Source: Streptomyces malaysiensis subsp. samsunensis
GTDB taxonomy: Bacteria > Actinomycetota > Actinomycetes > Streptomycetales > Streptomycetaceae
NCBI RefSeq assembly: GCF_024519315.1
Contig: NZ_JANIIC010000001.1
Location: 1-64,000 of the forward strand
Direction of reading: 5' to 3'
Length of the DNA: 64,000 nt
Shown here: in pieces, positions 25,114 to 34,782 of the stretch
Numbering within the stretch: the stretch's first letter is position 1
How the letters are laid out: each line of letters opens with the position of its first letter
The notes under the pieces: generated by a model
Told to the model about the DNA's origin: nothing
Seen by the model: only the letters and a program-made list of their open reading frames with translations
Databases searched by the model: none
Program-made: the position numbers and the translations under genes

Positions 25114-26259
25114 ATGGCCGCCGCCCCGTCGCACTGGACGCTCGATCCCTCGGTCGTCCATCTCAACCACGGCTCGTTCGGCGTCGTACCGCGCACCGTC
25201 CAGGACGTCCAGCGGGCGCTGCGCGAGGAGATGGAGACCAACCCGGACGCGTGGTTCCGGGACCTGCCCGACCGGGTGGGCCTGGCCCGTGCCGCCGTGG
25301 CGCGGTTCCTGCGGGTCCCGGCTGAGCACACCGCCCTGGTGGTCAACGCCAGCGCCGGAGTGAGCACCGTCCTGGGCAGTCTGGCGCTGCCGCCCGGCGG
25401 CGAGGTGCTGCTGACCGACCACGCCTACGGCGCGGCGGCGATGGGCACGGTACGGGCCGCCGAGCGGGCCGGGGCCCGGGTGCGGACGCTGCACATCCCG
25501 CTGGAGTCGACCGCCGAGGGGATCGCGGCCGTCTTCGAGGGCGCGCTGAGCGAGGCCACCGCGCTGGTGGTCGTGGACCAGATCACCTCGGCCACCGCCC
25601 GGCTCTTCCCGGTGGCGGAGATCACCCGGCTCGCCCATGCCGTCGGGGCGAAGGTCCTGGTCGACGCGGCGCACGCGCCCGGCATGCTGGCCGATCCGGT
25701 CGGCCTGGCCCAGGGCGCCGACTTCTGGGTCGGCAATCTGCACAAGTGGTGCTGCGCCCCGCGCGGTACGGCGGCGCTGGTCGCGAGTGGGCCAGGCGCC
25801 CAGGACCTGTGGCCGCTCACCGACTCCTGGGGCGCCCCGGACCCCTTCCCGCAACGCTTCGACATCCAGGGCACCTTGGACCTCACCGCCTGGCTCGCGG
25901 CGCCGCGTTCGCTGGAGTTCATCGAGGAGACGTACGGCTGGGACCTCGCCCGTGCCCGGATCACCAAGCTGGCCGAGGTGGCCCAGGGGATGCTGGCCGA
26001 CGCCCTGGGCGCGGACCTGACCGCCGTCAGGTTCGGCGAGGCCCCGGCGATGCGGCTGGTCCCGCTGCCCGCCGGGCTGGCCACCGACCACGAGGCCGCC
26101 CAGGCGCTCCAGCGGCGGATCGCGGCCGGCACCGGCTGCGAAACCGCGATCACCTCCTGGGACGGCCGGGGCTTCCTGCGGCTCTCGGCCCATCTCTACA
26201 ACACCGTGTCCGACTACGAGCGACTGGCCGAGTGCCTCCCCGGGGTGCTCAGGGCCTGA
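25114..26259 (+). CDS. Class V PLP aminotransferase, isopenicillin-N-epimerase-like
   Basis: A 381-residue fold-type I PLP enzyme. VHLNHGSFGVVPRTVQD at the N-terminus, VDAAHAPGM for the cofactor Asp and GNLHKWCCAPRG with Schiff-base Lys211 are typical of the CefD-like/cysteine-desulfurase-like group. No beta-lactam genes are nearby, so the CefD name would be misleading; with an APC amino-acid permease next to it and an FCD regulator upstream, a role in amino-acid catabolism is more likely. GGAAGGGA precedes ATG 25114. Confidence 0.9.
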   Translation: MAAAPSHWTLDPSVVHLNHGSFGVVPRTVQDVQRALREEMETNPDAWFRDLPDRVGLARAAVARFLRVPAEHTALVVNASAGVSTVLGSLALPPGGEVLLTDHAYGAAAMGTVRAAERAGARVRTLHIPLESTAEGIAAVFEGALSEATALVVVDQITSATARLFPVAEITRLAHAVGAKVLVDAAHAPGMLADPVGLAQGADFWVGNLHKWCCAPRGTAALVASGPGAQDLWPLTDSWGAPDPFPQRFDIQGTLDLTAWLAAPRSLEFIEETYGWDLARARITKLAEVAQGMLADALGADLTAVRFGEAPAMRLVPLPAGLATDHEAAQALQRRIAAGTGCETAITSWDGRGFLRLSAHLYNTVSDYERLAECLPGVLRA

Positions 26260-26292
26260 GCGGCCTCGATGAAGTCCGGTGCGGTTCGGGTG

Positions 26293-26390
26293 CGCCCCGA
26301 AGGGGCGCGGGGCTGTGTCGATATGCGACTCCGCCGCGGCTGTGTCGATGTGCGGCTCCGCCGCGTGGGCCCAGCCACGACACAGCCGCG
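26293..26390. repeat. Intergenic hairpin repeat with a tandem 27-bp unit
   Basis: A short CGCCCCGAAGGGGCGCGGGG hairpin is followed by two 27-bp units at 26311-26337 and 26338-26364 (GGCTGTGTCGATATGCGACT and GGCTGTGTCGATGTGCGGCT, each ending CCGCCGC), then an inverted piece, CCACGACACAGCCGCGG. A CGATATGCGGCTCCGCC motif of the same kind recurs at about 51337. It separates the aminotransferase and APC genes and could attenuate transcription between them. Confidence 0.75.
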
Positions 26391-26479
26391 GATGAACGAC
26401 CGCACCTCGCGGCACTTCCCGCGGAGCGCTTACGCCGCGGAGCGCTTACGCACGGGCGAGCGAAGGAGTGACCACCGCC

Positions 26480-27994
26480 ATGCGCAACAAATCCATCGAA
26501 GCCACCATCGAGGACGCCGCGAGCCCGAAGACGCGGCTGGCCCGCGCCCTGGGCCCGCTCCAGCTGACCCTGATGGGCATCGGCGTCACCATCGGCGCGG
26601 GCATCTTCGTGCTGACCGGCACGGCGGCCGCGAACTACGCCGGGCCGAGCATCGCGATCTCCTACACCATCGGCGCGGTCACCACGGCCCTGGTGGCGCT
26701 GTGCTACATGGAGTTCGCCAGTACGGTCCCGGTCGCGGGCAGCGCCTACACCTTCGCGTATGTCTCGCTCGGCGAGCTGGTAGCCTGGCTCATCGGCTGG
26801 GACCTGATCCTGGACATGACGATGGGCGCGGGCGCGGTGGCCAGTGGCTGGTCCCAGTACGTCACCGACTTCCTGGCCACCTTCGGGATCCACATCCCGG
26901 CCTCCGTCTCCGGCCCGGACGCGGCCGTCAACATCCCGGCCGTGCTGGTCATCCTGGTGCTCACCGCCATCCTGGCCTCCGGGGTGCGCACCACCTCCCG
27001 GATCAACACGGCGATGACGATGGTGAAGCTCGCGGCCATCGTCATCTTCCTGGCGATCGGGGTGACGCATGTGGACGCGGCCAACTGGTCGCCGTTCATC
27101 CCGGCGTCCCAACCGGTGGGCGGCGACGGCGACATGTGGCAGCAGCCGCTGCTGGGCTGGGCCGGGCTGGGCGCGGACGCCACGTTCGGCATGGCCGGGA
27201 TCCTCACCGGTGGCGCGATCATCTTCGGCGCGTACTCCGGTTTCGACATCATGGCCAGCAACGCCGAGGAGGCCAAGCGGCCGCAGCGCACCCTGCCCAT
27301 CGCGCTGCTGTCCACCGTGGCCGTCTGCGCCGTGCTCTACGTCGCCGTCGCCCTGACCGTGACCGGGATGCAGCACTACTCCAAGCTGGACAACGCCGCC
27401 CCCATCACCGGCGCGTTGAAGGCGGCGGGTGCGGACTGGGCGGTGCGGATCGTGGGCATCGGCGCGATCTGCGGGCTGACCACGGTCGTGATGATCATGC
27501 TGCTGGGGCAGAGCCGGGTGTTCCTCGCGATGAGCCGCGACCGGTTGCTGCCCGAGTGGTTCTCCCATGTGCATCCGGTCACCCGCAGCCCGCGCCGGAT
27601 CACCTGGACCCTCGGGCTGATGGTCGCGTTCATGACGGCGGTGCTGCCCATCGGGGACCTCGCCGAACTGGGCAACATCGGCATGCTGACCTCCTTCATC
27701 GTCGTCTGCGTCGGAGTGGTGTACCTGCGCCGCTCCCGCCCCGATCTGCGGCGCGGCTTCCGCACCCCGTGGGTGCCGGTCGTCCCGGCCGTCGCGGTGC
27801 TGCTGTGTCTGCTGCTGGTGGGCAATCTGCCGCTGATCACCTGGGCGCGGTTCCTGGGCTGGATGGCCGCCGGGCTGCTGATCTACCTCTGCTGGGGCCG
27901 CCGCCACAGCAAGGTGGCCACCGGCGAACTCGCCACCGGGGCCACACCGGGGAAGGCGGAGGACCACGAGATGGCCGAGGACCGGAAGGCGTAG
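26480..27994 (+). CDS. APC-superfamily amino-acid permease
   Basis: 504 residues with about 12 membrane helices. The first helix holds the APC substrate signature MGIGVTIGAGIFVLTGTAAA; FGAYSGFDIMASNAEEAKRPQRTLP is the conserved loop of the cationic amino-acid transporter branch. AAGGAG at 26463-26468 fits ATG 26480; the GTG at 26468 overlaps the ribosome site. It lies downstream of the aminotransferase, probably in one FCD-controlled unit importing the aminotransferase substrate. Confidence 0.93.
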   Translation: MRNKSIEATIEDAASPKTRLARALGPLQLTLMGIGVTIGAGIFVLTGTAAANYAGPSIAISYTIGAVTTALVALCYMEFASTVPVAGSAYTFAYVSLGELVAWLIGWDLILDMTMGAGAVASGWSQYVTDFLATFGIHIPASVSGPDAAVNIPAVLVILVLTAILASGVRTTSRINTAMTMVKLAAIVIFLAIGVTHVDAANWSPFIPASQPVGGDGDMWQQPLLGWAGLGADATFGMAGILTGGAIIFGAYSGFDIMASNAEEAKRPQRTLPIALLSTVAVCAVLYVAVALTVTGMQHYSKLDNAAPITGALKAAGADWAVRIVGIGAICGLTTVVMIMLLGQSRVFLAMSRDRLLPEWFSHVHPVTRSPRRITWTLGLMVAFMTAVLPIGDLAELGNIGMLTSFIVVCVGVVYLRRSRPDLRRGFRTPWVPVVPAVAVLLCLLLVGNLPLITWARFLGWMAAGLLIYLCWGRRHSKVATGELATGATPGKAEDHEMAEDRKA

Positions 27995-28067
27995 AGCCGG
28001 GAATCCGAGGGGCCGGGGGCCCAGGGCCGAGGAAGCCGGGGTCAAGGAAGCCAGGAGCCGGGAAGCC

Positions 28068-29186
28068 TCATCCACGCCCTGACGACGGCCCCCGCCCGCT
28101 CGTGACGACCGGCGGCAGCGGCGCCGCCGGGCCGAAGACCCGCTCCCCCGCCGCCCCGCCGCGCAGCAGCGCCGCCCCCAGCGGGGTCAGGGTGTGCAGG
28201 ACGGCGCCGCCCTGGCGGAGCGTGTGCACCAGGCCCGCCTCGCGCAGCACACTGGCGTGCTGGCTGGCCGAAGCCAGCGATACGCCGACCCTGCGGGCGA
28301 GTTCACTGGTCGTACAGCCGCCGCCGACCTCCAGCAGCACCGCCGAGCGGGTCTGCCCGACCAGCTTGCCGAGCGTCCGAGCGGACCCGGACCCGGACGC
28401 AGCCCCTGATCCGGACCCGGACCCGGACCCGGCCCCGGACGCGACGGCGGGCAACTGCCCGGTGCGGAGCGAAAGGCCGCACCGGGCGTGTTCGACGGGG
28501 TAGACCAGAACGGGTGTCAGATCCGGGTTCCGGAAGGTCACCGGCGTCCCCCGGCAGAAGAACGACGGCAGCAGCAGCAACCCCCGTCCGCGCAGCCACA
28601 GCTCGCGGTCCACCGGATAGTCGACCTCCAGCACCGGCGCCCGCCACCGCATCGTCGGCGGCAGCGAGGCCAGCAGCCCATCGGCGCCCCCGTCCAGCAG
28701 GGCGCGGCCCCGGGCCACCCGGTCGGCCTCGATCCGGGCCTGGATATGCGGCCAGTACGGGGCGATGGCGGCCTGGTGATAGGTACGCAGCGTGCTGATC
28801 AGCCGATCCAGCGACTTGCCCTCGCCCTGCGCCAGATCCCGTATCCACCCCGGGAGCGCCCGCGCCGCCGGAAGCCCGGACAGCTCCGCGTTCAGCCGCT
28901 CCCCCGGTGTGGCGCGCAGCGCGGACATCGCGGCATCGCAACCGATTACCCCTTCGGCGGGTGTCAGGAAGTCCGGGAAATAGCCGCGCGACGGAATGAG
29001 CGGCGCGAGCAGCCGCGCTTCACCGTTGAGTCGGTTTCGCGCCTCAGAACGCCATTTCCCGTATACGGTCTCCGCCCGGTTCTCCCGCAGCCGATGGAAA
29101 CTTAAAACGGTTTCCCAGAGCGCGTCCGGGCGAACCGCCACCCGCACCCGGGCCAGATCGAGTTCACTGAAATGAACACGGAGCAC
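28068..29186 (-). CDS. ArsR-like winged-helix regulator, 372 aa
   Basis: The N-terminal 240 residues form an uncharacterised sensor-like domain (DUF5937-like in my judgement), with WRAPVLEVDYPVDRELWLRG and LLLLPSFFCRGTPVTF. A Gly/Ser repeat linker (GSGSGSGSGAASGSGSAR) made from GGACCC-type hexanucleotides joins it to a C-terminal winged helix (CTTSELARRVGVSLASASQH..LREAGLVHTLRQG). The start is GTG 29186 with a weak GGGGG upstream. Codon 28 is TTA (29103-29105), so bldA-dependent translation is expected. It is transcribed away from a lower-GC 426-bp spacer. Confidence 0.85.
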   Translation of the reverse strand: MLRVHFSELDLARVRVAVRPDALWETVLSFHRLRENRAETVYGKWRSEARNRLNGEARLLAPLIPSRGYFPDFLTPAEGVIGCDAAMSALRATPGERLNAELSGLPAARALPGWIRDLAQGEGKSLDRLISTLRTYHQAAIAPYWPHIQARIEADRVARGRALLDGGADGLLASLPPTMRWRAPVLEVDYPVDRELWLRGRGLLLLPSFFCRGTPVTFRNPDLTPVLVYPVEHARCGLSLRTGQLPAVASGAGSGSGSGSGAASGSGSARTLGKLVGQTRSAVLLEVGGGCTTSELARRVGVSLASASQHASVLREAGLVHTLRQGGAVLHTLTPLGAALLRGGAAGERVFGPAAPLPPVVTSGRGPSSGRG

Positions 29187-29501
29187 CAGACCCCCACACG
29201 TGACATTACGACCACCCCCCGATCACCGATGAGTATGCACGCTGGCACGGTCAGTGACCACGCCCTTTTGGCCAGATGTGAAACGGGGAGCGACGCGCAG
29301 CCCGGAACAGGAAAGCTGTTCTCCAGGAAAACCGGGGCCGCCGGTAAACACTTCCGAGGGCCGTCCGGAATTCAACAGGCGGTGCTCGGAGCCAGTTTGC
29401 TCGTTCCCGTGGGGGGTGACGAGTACGTTACGGCGACTGGGCACTTGTGTTGCCGCACGTAGCCGATGCGCGCGGCAACAGCTCCCGTGGGGGGAGTGGG
29501 A
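29187..29501. other. Gene-free spacer, lower GC than its surroundings
   Basis: No credible gene: a 96-codon rightward frame from ATG 29172 overlaps the regulator start and has poor codon bias. The stretch probably contains the promoter of the leftward regulator gene, but no clear promoter or operator could be fixed. It ends at the terminator hairpin at 29502. Confidence 0.5.
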
Positions 29502-29537
29502 GGGGGCGGCACCTCCGCACAAGGTGCCGCCCCCTTT
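29502..29537. terminator. Strong terminator hairpin, copy 1
   Basis: GGGGGCGGCACCT, loop CCGCACA, AGGTGCCGCCCCC and TTT: a perfect 13-bp stem. It lies 76 bp beyond the stop of the leftward sensor kinase gene. The same hairpin with the same loop occurs at 35582-35617, at the other end of the accessory block. Confidence 0.85.
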
Positions 29538-29612
29538 GAGTCCCCGCCTCAACCCAGGCCGCCCGCGTGCCGGCGCACGTCTACGACCACGACCGACCGC
29601 CAGGCCAATGTG

Positions 29613-31124
29613 TCATTTCTCGACCGGGGCGGGGGCTTGGGGAAGGCGTAGCCGGAAGCATGCTCCGAGGGTCCGGGGGGTGAGGGTGAGGGTGCCCCGG
29701 TGGCGGTGGGCCAGGTCGCGGGCGATGGCGAGGCCCAGGCCGGTGCCGCCTTGGTCGCGGGAGCGGGCGTCGTCGAGCCGGACGAAGCGTTCGAAGATGC
29801 GCTCGGCGTCCTCGGGGGGCACCCCCGGTCCGTCGTCGTGCACCGTGAGGACGACCCAGGCGTGCTGGTTCCGGACGGTGATCTGGATGCGGTGCGCGGC
29901 CTGGCGGGCGGCGTTGTCGATGAGGTTGCGCAGCAGCCGTTCGAATTCGTCGGGGTTTCCGTGTGCGTATGCGGGGGCGGTGCTGTCGCAGCTGAGGGTC
30001 AACGGCCGTTCGGTGAGGGGGTATTGCTGGGTCAGCCGGTGGGCGAGGGCTGTCAGGTCGACGGTTTCGGGGTCGGCTGTGGGGGCGCGGGTGTCGAGGC
30101 GGGCGAGGAGCAGCAGGTCTTCGGCGAGGGCCTGGAGGCGGCGGGTCTGCCGTGCGGCGGTGGTGGCCGCGGCAGGCCAGTCGGTGCGTTCCGGGTAGGC
30201 GAGCGCGACTTCCAGGCTGGCCAGCAGTGTGGTGAGGGGGCTGCGCAGTTCGTGGGCGGCGTCCGCGACGAAGCGGCGTTGCTGGGCGGCGGCGTTGTCG
30301 AGGCGCTGGAGGGTGGTGTTGATGGTGGTGGCCAGGGCGGTGATCTCATGTCCCGTGGCGGGGACGGTGACGCGTTCGCGGGGGTCGTTCGCGGTGACCG
30401 AGGCGGTGAGGACGCGGACGGCTTCGACCGGCCGCAGCGCGATGCGGACGGTGAAGTAGGCGGCGGCGGCGATCAGTACGAGACTGACGAGCCCGGCCCG
30501 CAGGAGCAGAACATCAGTGGTCTTGGTGATCGGCTCGGCGATCTCCTCGGCCGCGTGCGGGAGCACCACCACATAGACCCGAAGTTGGGCGTCGGGAGCG
30601 ATGCCGAGGGCGGCGACTTTGTCGCTGCTCAGTTTATCGGCCCTGATGTCGTCGTACATGCCCAGGTAGGTCCCGCCGTCCTTGCCGAACCGGTCCCAGG
30701 GCTTGGCGTCGTGGCGCGCCGGTATGTCCAGGGGACAGTTCGAATAGCCCCAGACCGCCCCGTCATCCGGTGGGGCGGGCACCTCGGCCTTCGGCGGGGC
30801 GGGCAGCACATGGCGGGTGCCGGGGTCGAACTCCTCCATGCCTCCGCCGTAGGCGACAGCGGCGCGGCGGCCGGTCGCGACGACCTCGTACGGCACAGTG
30901 CTTCTGCGAACCGGAACGCTTCCCTCCTTCAACTGATCGACGAGAGCCAAGAGATGTGCCTGGGCTTGTCGTTCGGCGATCTGCGCGCTCTGGCGGTAGA
31001 CGTCGTGGTGTACCCACCAGCCGGTGCCGACCAGGATGACGGCGGCGGCCGAGGCGGCGGCCAGGGCCGCGCGGGCTCGTACCGAGCGCGGCCACCAGCG
31101 GCGTCGCGGCTCAGTCGCGTTCAC
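29613..31124 (-). CDS. Two-component sensor histidine kinase
   Basis: A 503-residue membrane kinase. Transmembrane helix 1 is at about 18-36, then an extracytoplasmic sensor of about 165 residues, transmembrane helix 2 at about 205-228 and HAMP. The HisKA motif FVADAAHELRSPLTTL has phospho-acceptor His291; the N box LLRNLIDNAARQA, G1 HDDGPGVPPED and G2 GGTGLGLAIARDLAHRHRG complete the ATPase. GTG 31124 overlaps the response-regulator stop by 14 bases, so the pair is coupled. The sensor sequence gives no ligand clue; a Cys at about 130 is the only one in it. Confidence 0.94.
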   Translation of the reverse strand: MNATEPRRRWWPRSVRARAALAAASAAAVILVGTGWWVHHDVYRQSAQIAERQAQAHLLALVDQLKEGSVPVRRSTVPYEVVATGRRAAVAYGGGMEEFDPGTRHVLPAPPKAEVPAPPDDGAVWGYSNCPLDIPARHDAKPWDRFGKDGGTYLGMYDDIRADKLSSDKVAALGIAPDAQLRVYVVVLPHAAEEIAEPITKTTDVLLLRAGLVSLVLIAAAAYFTVRIALRPVEAVRVLTASVTANDPRERVTVPATGHEITALATTINTTLQRLDNAAAQQRRFVADAAHELRSPLTTLLASLEVALAYPERTDWPAAATTAARQTRRLQALAEDLLLLARLDTRAPTADPETVDLTALAHRLTQQYPLTERPLTLSCDSTAPAYAHGNPDEFERLLRNLIDNAARQAAHRIQITVRNQHAWVVLTVHDDGPGVPPEDAERIFERFVRLDDARSRDQGGTGLGLAIARDLAHRHRGTLTLTPRTLGACFRLRLPQAPAPVEK

Positions 31125-31791
31125 GGTCGTCCACCAGACGGTAGCCGGTACCCCGTACGGTCTGAAGGGACTTCCGCTGGAACGCGGCGTCCACCTTCTT
31201 GCGGAGGGCGCTGACGCGCGCCTCCACCAGGTTGGGATCGTAGGCTTCGTCGGGCCACGCATGGTAGAGCAGATCCGCTTTGGAGACCGCCTGGCCCGCC
31301 CGGCGGGCCAGCAGCTCCAGCACGGCGAACTCCCGGGGGGTGAGTTCCACCCGGGTCCCGGCCCGGCGGCAGACCCGGCCGGCGACATCCAACGAGAGGT
31401 CGCCCACGGCAAGGACGGGCGGGGCGATCGTGGCGGCTCGTCTGCCCAGGGCCCGCAGCCGGGCGACGAGCACCATGTAGGAGAAGGGTTTGGCCAGGTA
31501 GTCATCGGCCCCCGTGTCCAGGGCCTCTGTCTGATCCCACTCCCCGTCCTTGGCGGTGAGGACCAGGATGGGGGTCGCGTTGCCCTCCCGGCGCAGTTGG
31601 GCGCAGACCTTGTAGCCGTTGAGTCCGGGCAGCATCAAGTCCAGTACGACGAGGGCGTATTCGCCGGTCCGGGCCATCCACAGTCCGTGTCGGCCGTCAT
31701 GGGCGAGGTCGACGCTGTAGCCCTCGGCGGTCAGACCGGTGTGCAGGGTGTGTGCGAGGTCCACCTCGTCTTCGACCACCAGGATGCGCAT
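31111..31791 (-). CDS. OmpR-family response regulator
   Basis: 226 residues. The receiver domain has the acidic pair VVEDEVD, phospho-acceptor Asp51 in VLDLMLPGLNGY, and Lys101 in LAKPF. The C-terminal winged helix (LTPREFAVLELLARRAGQAVSKADLLYHAW, VEARVSALRKKVD, VRGTGYRL) is of OmpR type. ATG 31791 is used; upstream in-frame codons lack a ribosome site. It is divergent from the GT-C gene at 31920, which may be a target. Confidence 0.94.
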   Translation of the reverse strand: MRILVVEDEVDLAHTLHTGLTAEGYSVDLAHDGRHGLWMARTGEYALVVLDLMLPGLNGYKVCAQLRREGNATPILVLTAKDGEWDQTEALDTGADDYLAKPFSYMVLVARLRALGRRAATIAPPVLAVGDLSLDVAGRVCRRAGTRVELTPREFAVLELLARRAGQAVSKADLLYHAWPDEAYDPNLVEARVSALRKKVDAAFQRKSLQTVRGTGYRLVDDRERD

Positions 31792-31919
31792 GTGGTGCAG
31801 CCTCGCACAGCGCCGGCCCGCCTTCCTGATCGGCCGGTCAGGTTGGGTCAGCAACCGGTCAGCGAGGTCCGGGCACGCTGGCGGAGTGTCTTCGCCACTG
31901 CTGAAAGGCCCTGTCGCCG

Positions 31920-33449
31920 ATGTCCCTTGATGAACGTGCCCCCGCCGTGGCCACGACGGTTTCCCCTCCCGTACCCGCCCGTCGGCAATCACCGGGCCCG
32001 GCCAAAGCCGTTGTCGTCATCGCGCCCTTGGCGCTGACCATCGCTCTGGGGCTCTGGGGGATCCGCAGGCAGAACACTATGTGGGGGGACGAGTCCGTCA
32101 CCTATCAGCTCGCGCACCGCGATCTTTCCCAGATATGGCACACCGCCCAGCACATTGATCTGGTCCATTCCCTTTACTACGCCGTGATGCATCAGATCTT
32201 CGGTCTCTTCGGCGGAGGGCTGCTGACATTGCGGCTGCCGTCTGTGCTGGCGATATCCGTGGCGGCGAGCGGAGTCGGGCTTCTGGCGCTACGCCTGGCG
32301 GGACCCCGTGCCGGGCTGCTGGCCGGGCTGGTGTTTCCGCTCCTTCCCCAGGTACAGAAGTACGCGCAGGAAGGGCGCTCGTATGCCATGGTCTGTGCCC
32401 TGGTCACCTGGGCCACCTATGCGCTCGTGGTCAGCGTCCCGCATCGCGCCCGGTGGCGGTGGGCGGTCTATGGCTCCACCATGCTGCTGGCCTGTCTGCT
32501 CCATGAGTTCGCGGTCCTCGCCCTGGTCGCACACGGCGTCACACTGGTCGTCTCCCGTGTTCCACGACCGGTGATGAGGGCGTGGAGCGTGGCTGCCGCG
32601 GGCGTTGTGGCCGGGCTGTTGCCACTGGCGATCTACAGTGCGGGGCAGTCGGAGCAGGTGTCCTGGATCGGCGGACCGGTGCGGCTTCGTTATTTCCTGG
32701 TGGTGGCGGTCGTGGGCGTGGTGTGTGCCCGAGCGCCCCTGGGGGTGAGGGGGCCCGTACGGCTTTCCGTGCTGGCCGTGCCGATTCTTGTGCTTCCGGG
32801 CCTTCTGCTGCTGATCACCTCACTGGTCAAGCCCCTTTTCGTCGACCGGTATGTGCTCTACAGCAATATCGGAATCGCCTTGCTGCTGGGCGCCTGTATG
32901 GATTACTTCCACCGGCTCCAGCGGTCTTCCCGCTACGTGTGGATCGCGGTGGTCGCCGCACTGGCAGCGCTCGTCCAGCCGAGCCTGTCGCTGAGGACGC
33001 CCCAGAGCCGGAGCGATGACGCCACCGCCATCGGCGCCACCGTACGCAAGGAAGGCCGTCCCGGCGACGGGCTGCTCTATCTCGCCGGCCGGCACCGGAT
33101 CCTGACCGCGGCCAACCCCGAGGACACCCGTTCCCTGACGGATCTGGCCCTGGCACAGGACCCCGTTTCATCGAACACACTTGCGGGTGTCGAGCTTCCC
33201 GCCCAGGAAATCGCGGCACGCATGCTGGAATTCGACCGGATCGTCGCGGTCCGCGCGGCGGGTGCGCACTCGCTGAGCAACCCGCAGGACGAAGCGAAAA
33301 CCAGCACCCTGCGGCGCCACTTCCGCGCGTACGGAACAACCCATGTCAACGGGGCGCGAGTCACCGTCTATGTCCGAGACCACGACCCGTCTCCGAAGGC
33401 CGGTACCGATCAGCCGTACCGGCACCACCGCCCGCGGGTACCGTTCTGA
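31920..33449 (+). CDS. GT-C fold membrane glycosyltransferase-like protein
   Basis: 509 residues with about ten membrane helices and a 130-residue extracytoplasmic C-terminus. The first loop has NTMWGDESVTYQLAHRDLSQ, the acidic motif typical of polyprenyl-phosphate-sugar-dependent GT-C enzymes (PMT/ArnT-like), and a RYVLYSNIG segment later. It probably transfers a sugar from a lipid donor to a surface polymer or protein; the acceptor is unknown. It is divergent from the two-component genes with 128 bp between them. Confidence 0.8.
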   Translation: MSLDERAPAVATTVSPPVPARRQSPGPAKAVVVIAPLALTIALGLWGIRRQNTMWGDESVTYQLAHRDLSQIWHTAQHIDLVHSLYYAVMHQIFGLFGGGLLTLRLPSVLAISVAASGVGLLALRLAGPRAGLLAGLVFPLLPQVQKYAQEGRSYAMVCALVTWATYALVVSVPHRARWRWAVYGSTMLLACLLHEFAVLALVAHGVTLVVSRVPRPVMRAWSVAAAGVVAGLLPLAIYSAGQSEQVSWIGGPVRLRYFLVVAVVGVVCARAPLGVRGPVRLSVLAVPILVLPGLLLLITSLVKPLFVDRYVLYSNIGIALLLGACMDYFHRLQRSSRYVWIAVVAALAALVQPSLSLRTPQSRSDDATAIGATVRKEGRPGDGLLYLAGRHRILTAANPEDTRSLTDLALAQDPVSSNTLAGVELPAQEIAARMLEFDRIVAVRAAGAHSLSNPQDEAKTSTLRRHFRAYGTTHVNGARVTVYVRDHDPSPKAGTDQPYRHHRPRVPF

Positions 33450-33475
33450 GTGTCGAGGCCAGAACGGAGTTCACC

Positions 33476-34681
33476 ATGCCGCAGAGCAATGAGGAACACA
33501 CCGGCGCACGCATCGCGGACTACCGGAAGCTGCGTCAGCTCACCCAGACCGCACTGGCGCAACGTTCGTTCCTCTCCCGTGGCACCATCGCCAAAGTCGA
33601 GCGTGGCCTGGCTCCGGCCACACCCTCCGTCGTGGCCGCCGTCGCCCGCGTCCTCCAGGTGGACGTGGCCGTGCTCAACGGCCAGCCGTACATTTCCGAG
33701 TTACGGCAGGACCATCTCGACCGCCTGATCTCCCCGCTGTCCGAGGCGCTCGACATGTACGACCTCGGGCCGGACCCGCACATCACCCCCCGGCCCATCG
33801 ACCAGGTGGAGAGCGACGTGCGAGCACTGTGCGCCGGGGCCTCCGCCACCGAGTACAAGGACATCGGGTCGAAACTGCCCGGACTGCTCGGCGAACTCAC
33901 CACCACGGTCAGCTTGCTGTCGCCGGGTGAGAGCTACCGGCGCGCCGCCTCGTCGCTGAGCTGGTGCTACTGGGTCGCCTACGAGTTCGCCTACCGGGTC
34001 GGCTACCACGATCTTGCCTCGATCGCGCTGGAGCGCATGGGGTGGATGGCGGAGCAGGCACAGGACCCGCTGCTGCTCGCCATCCGCCTGAACAAGCGGT
34101 CGAGCATGCTGCTCCGACGCGGGAACAACCAGATGTCGCTCCAGGTCGTCACGCGCGGCCATCGGCTCATCGGCCAGGTCGAGCAACCCAAGTCCGTTGA
34201 GGCGCTCGCGGTGACCGGCAGCTTGCATCTCGCGTCGGCCATCGCGGCGGCCCAAGCCAAGGACGCTGACGCCGTCACCGGTTACATGGGCCTGGCACAC
34301 GAGATGGCCAAGAAGATCGGCCGGGATGTGCCGAACGTCTACTGGTCGTCGTTCGGCCTGACGAGCGTGCAGCACTTCGACGTCGCGACCAACGTGGAGC
34401 TCGGTGAGCTCGGCGAGGCGGTGAAGCTGTCCAAGAAGCTGCACTTCCCGGAGACGCACCCCCGTATGCGAGTCGGCCGGTACTACATCGAGATGGCCCG
34501 TGCCTACGCGCAGATGGGGAAGACGGATCCCGCTGAGCGGTTCTTGGCGAGGGCTCGTAGGGTCGCTCCGCAGCAGGCCCGGTACCACCCGCTGGTGCGG
34601 GAGACGATCGCCGTCCTGGTGCGCCGTCAGCGGCGGGCGCCTGAATCCCTGTCCTCGTTGGCCGCGTGGGTGGGCATGTAG
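33476..34681 (+). CDS. XRE-family regulator with TPR-like C-terminus
   Basis: 401 residues. The N-terminal helix-turn-helix (ARIADYRKLRQLTQTALAQR, then SFLSRGTIAKVERGLAPATP) is followed by helical repeats of TPR type, seen in IALERMGWMAEQAQDPLLLA, RYYIEMARAYAQMGKTDPAERFLARARR and others. Codon 76 is TTA (33701-33703), so its translation should need bldA tRNA. CGGAG precedes ATG 33476. It is followed by two small genes of the same strand, an arrangement repeated in many Streptomyces regulator cassettes. Confidence 0.9.
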   Translation: MPQSNEEHTGARIADYRKLRQLTQTALAQRSFLSRGTIAKVERGLAPATPSVVAAVARVLQVDVAVLNGQPYISELRQDHLDRLISPLSEALDMYDLGPDPHITPRPIDQVESDVRALCAGASATEYKDIGSKLPGLLGELTTTVSLLSPGESYRRAASSLSWCYWVAYEFAYRVGYHDLASIALERMGWMAEQAQDPLLLAIRLNKRSSMLLRRGNNQMSLQVVTRGHRLIGQVEQPKSVEALAVTGSLHLASAIAAAQAKDADAVTGYMGLAHEMAKKIGRDVPNVYWSSFGLTSVQHFDVATNVELGELGEAVKLSKKLHFPETHPRMRVGRYYIEMARAYAQMGKTDPAERFLARARRVAPQQARYHPLVRETIAVLVRRQRRAPESLSSLAAWVGM

Positions 34682-34782
34682 CAGCACCAAAGCGCCCTAT
34701 TGTTCCGTATCCGGGAACACTGAGGGCCTCGCAGGTCGACACGATGTGACGGTCAAGACACACACCGTGCACGGAGCCGACC

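Noticed and set aside
25114..26259. Part of a beta-lactam biosynthetic cluster (isopenicillin N epimerase).
   Set aside because: No pcbAB, pcbC or cef genes are nearby; the permease and FCD regulator suggest amino-acid metabolism.
29172..29462. A 96-codon rightward gene divergent from the ArsR-like regulator.
   Set aside because: It overlaps the regulator start, lacks GC bias at third positions and has no recognisable domain.
31792..31992. Upstream extension of the OmpR-type response regulator.
   Set aside because: The receiver domain starts at MRILVVEDE; the extra residues have no ribosome site and cover the divergent promoter region.
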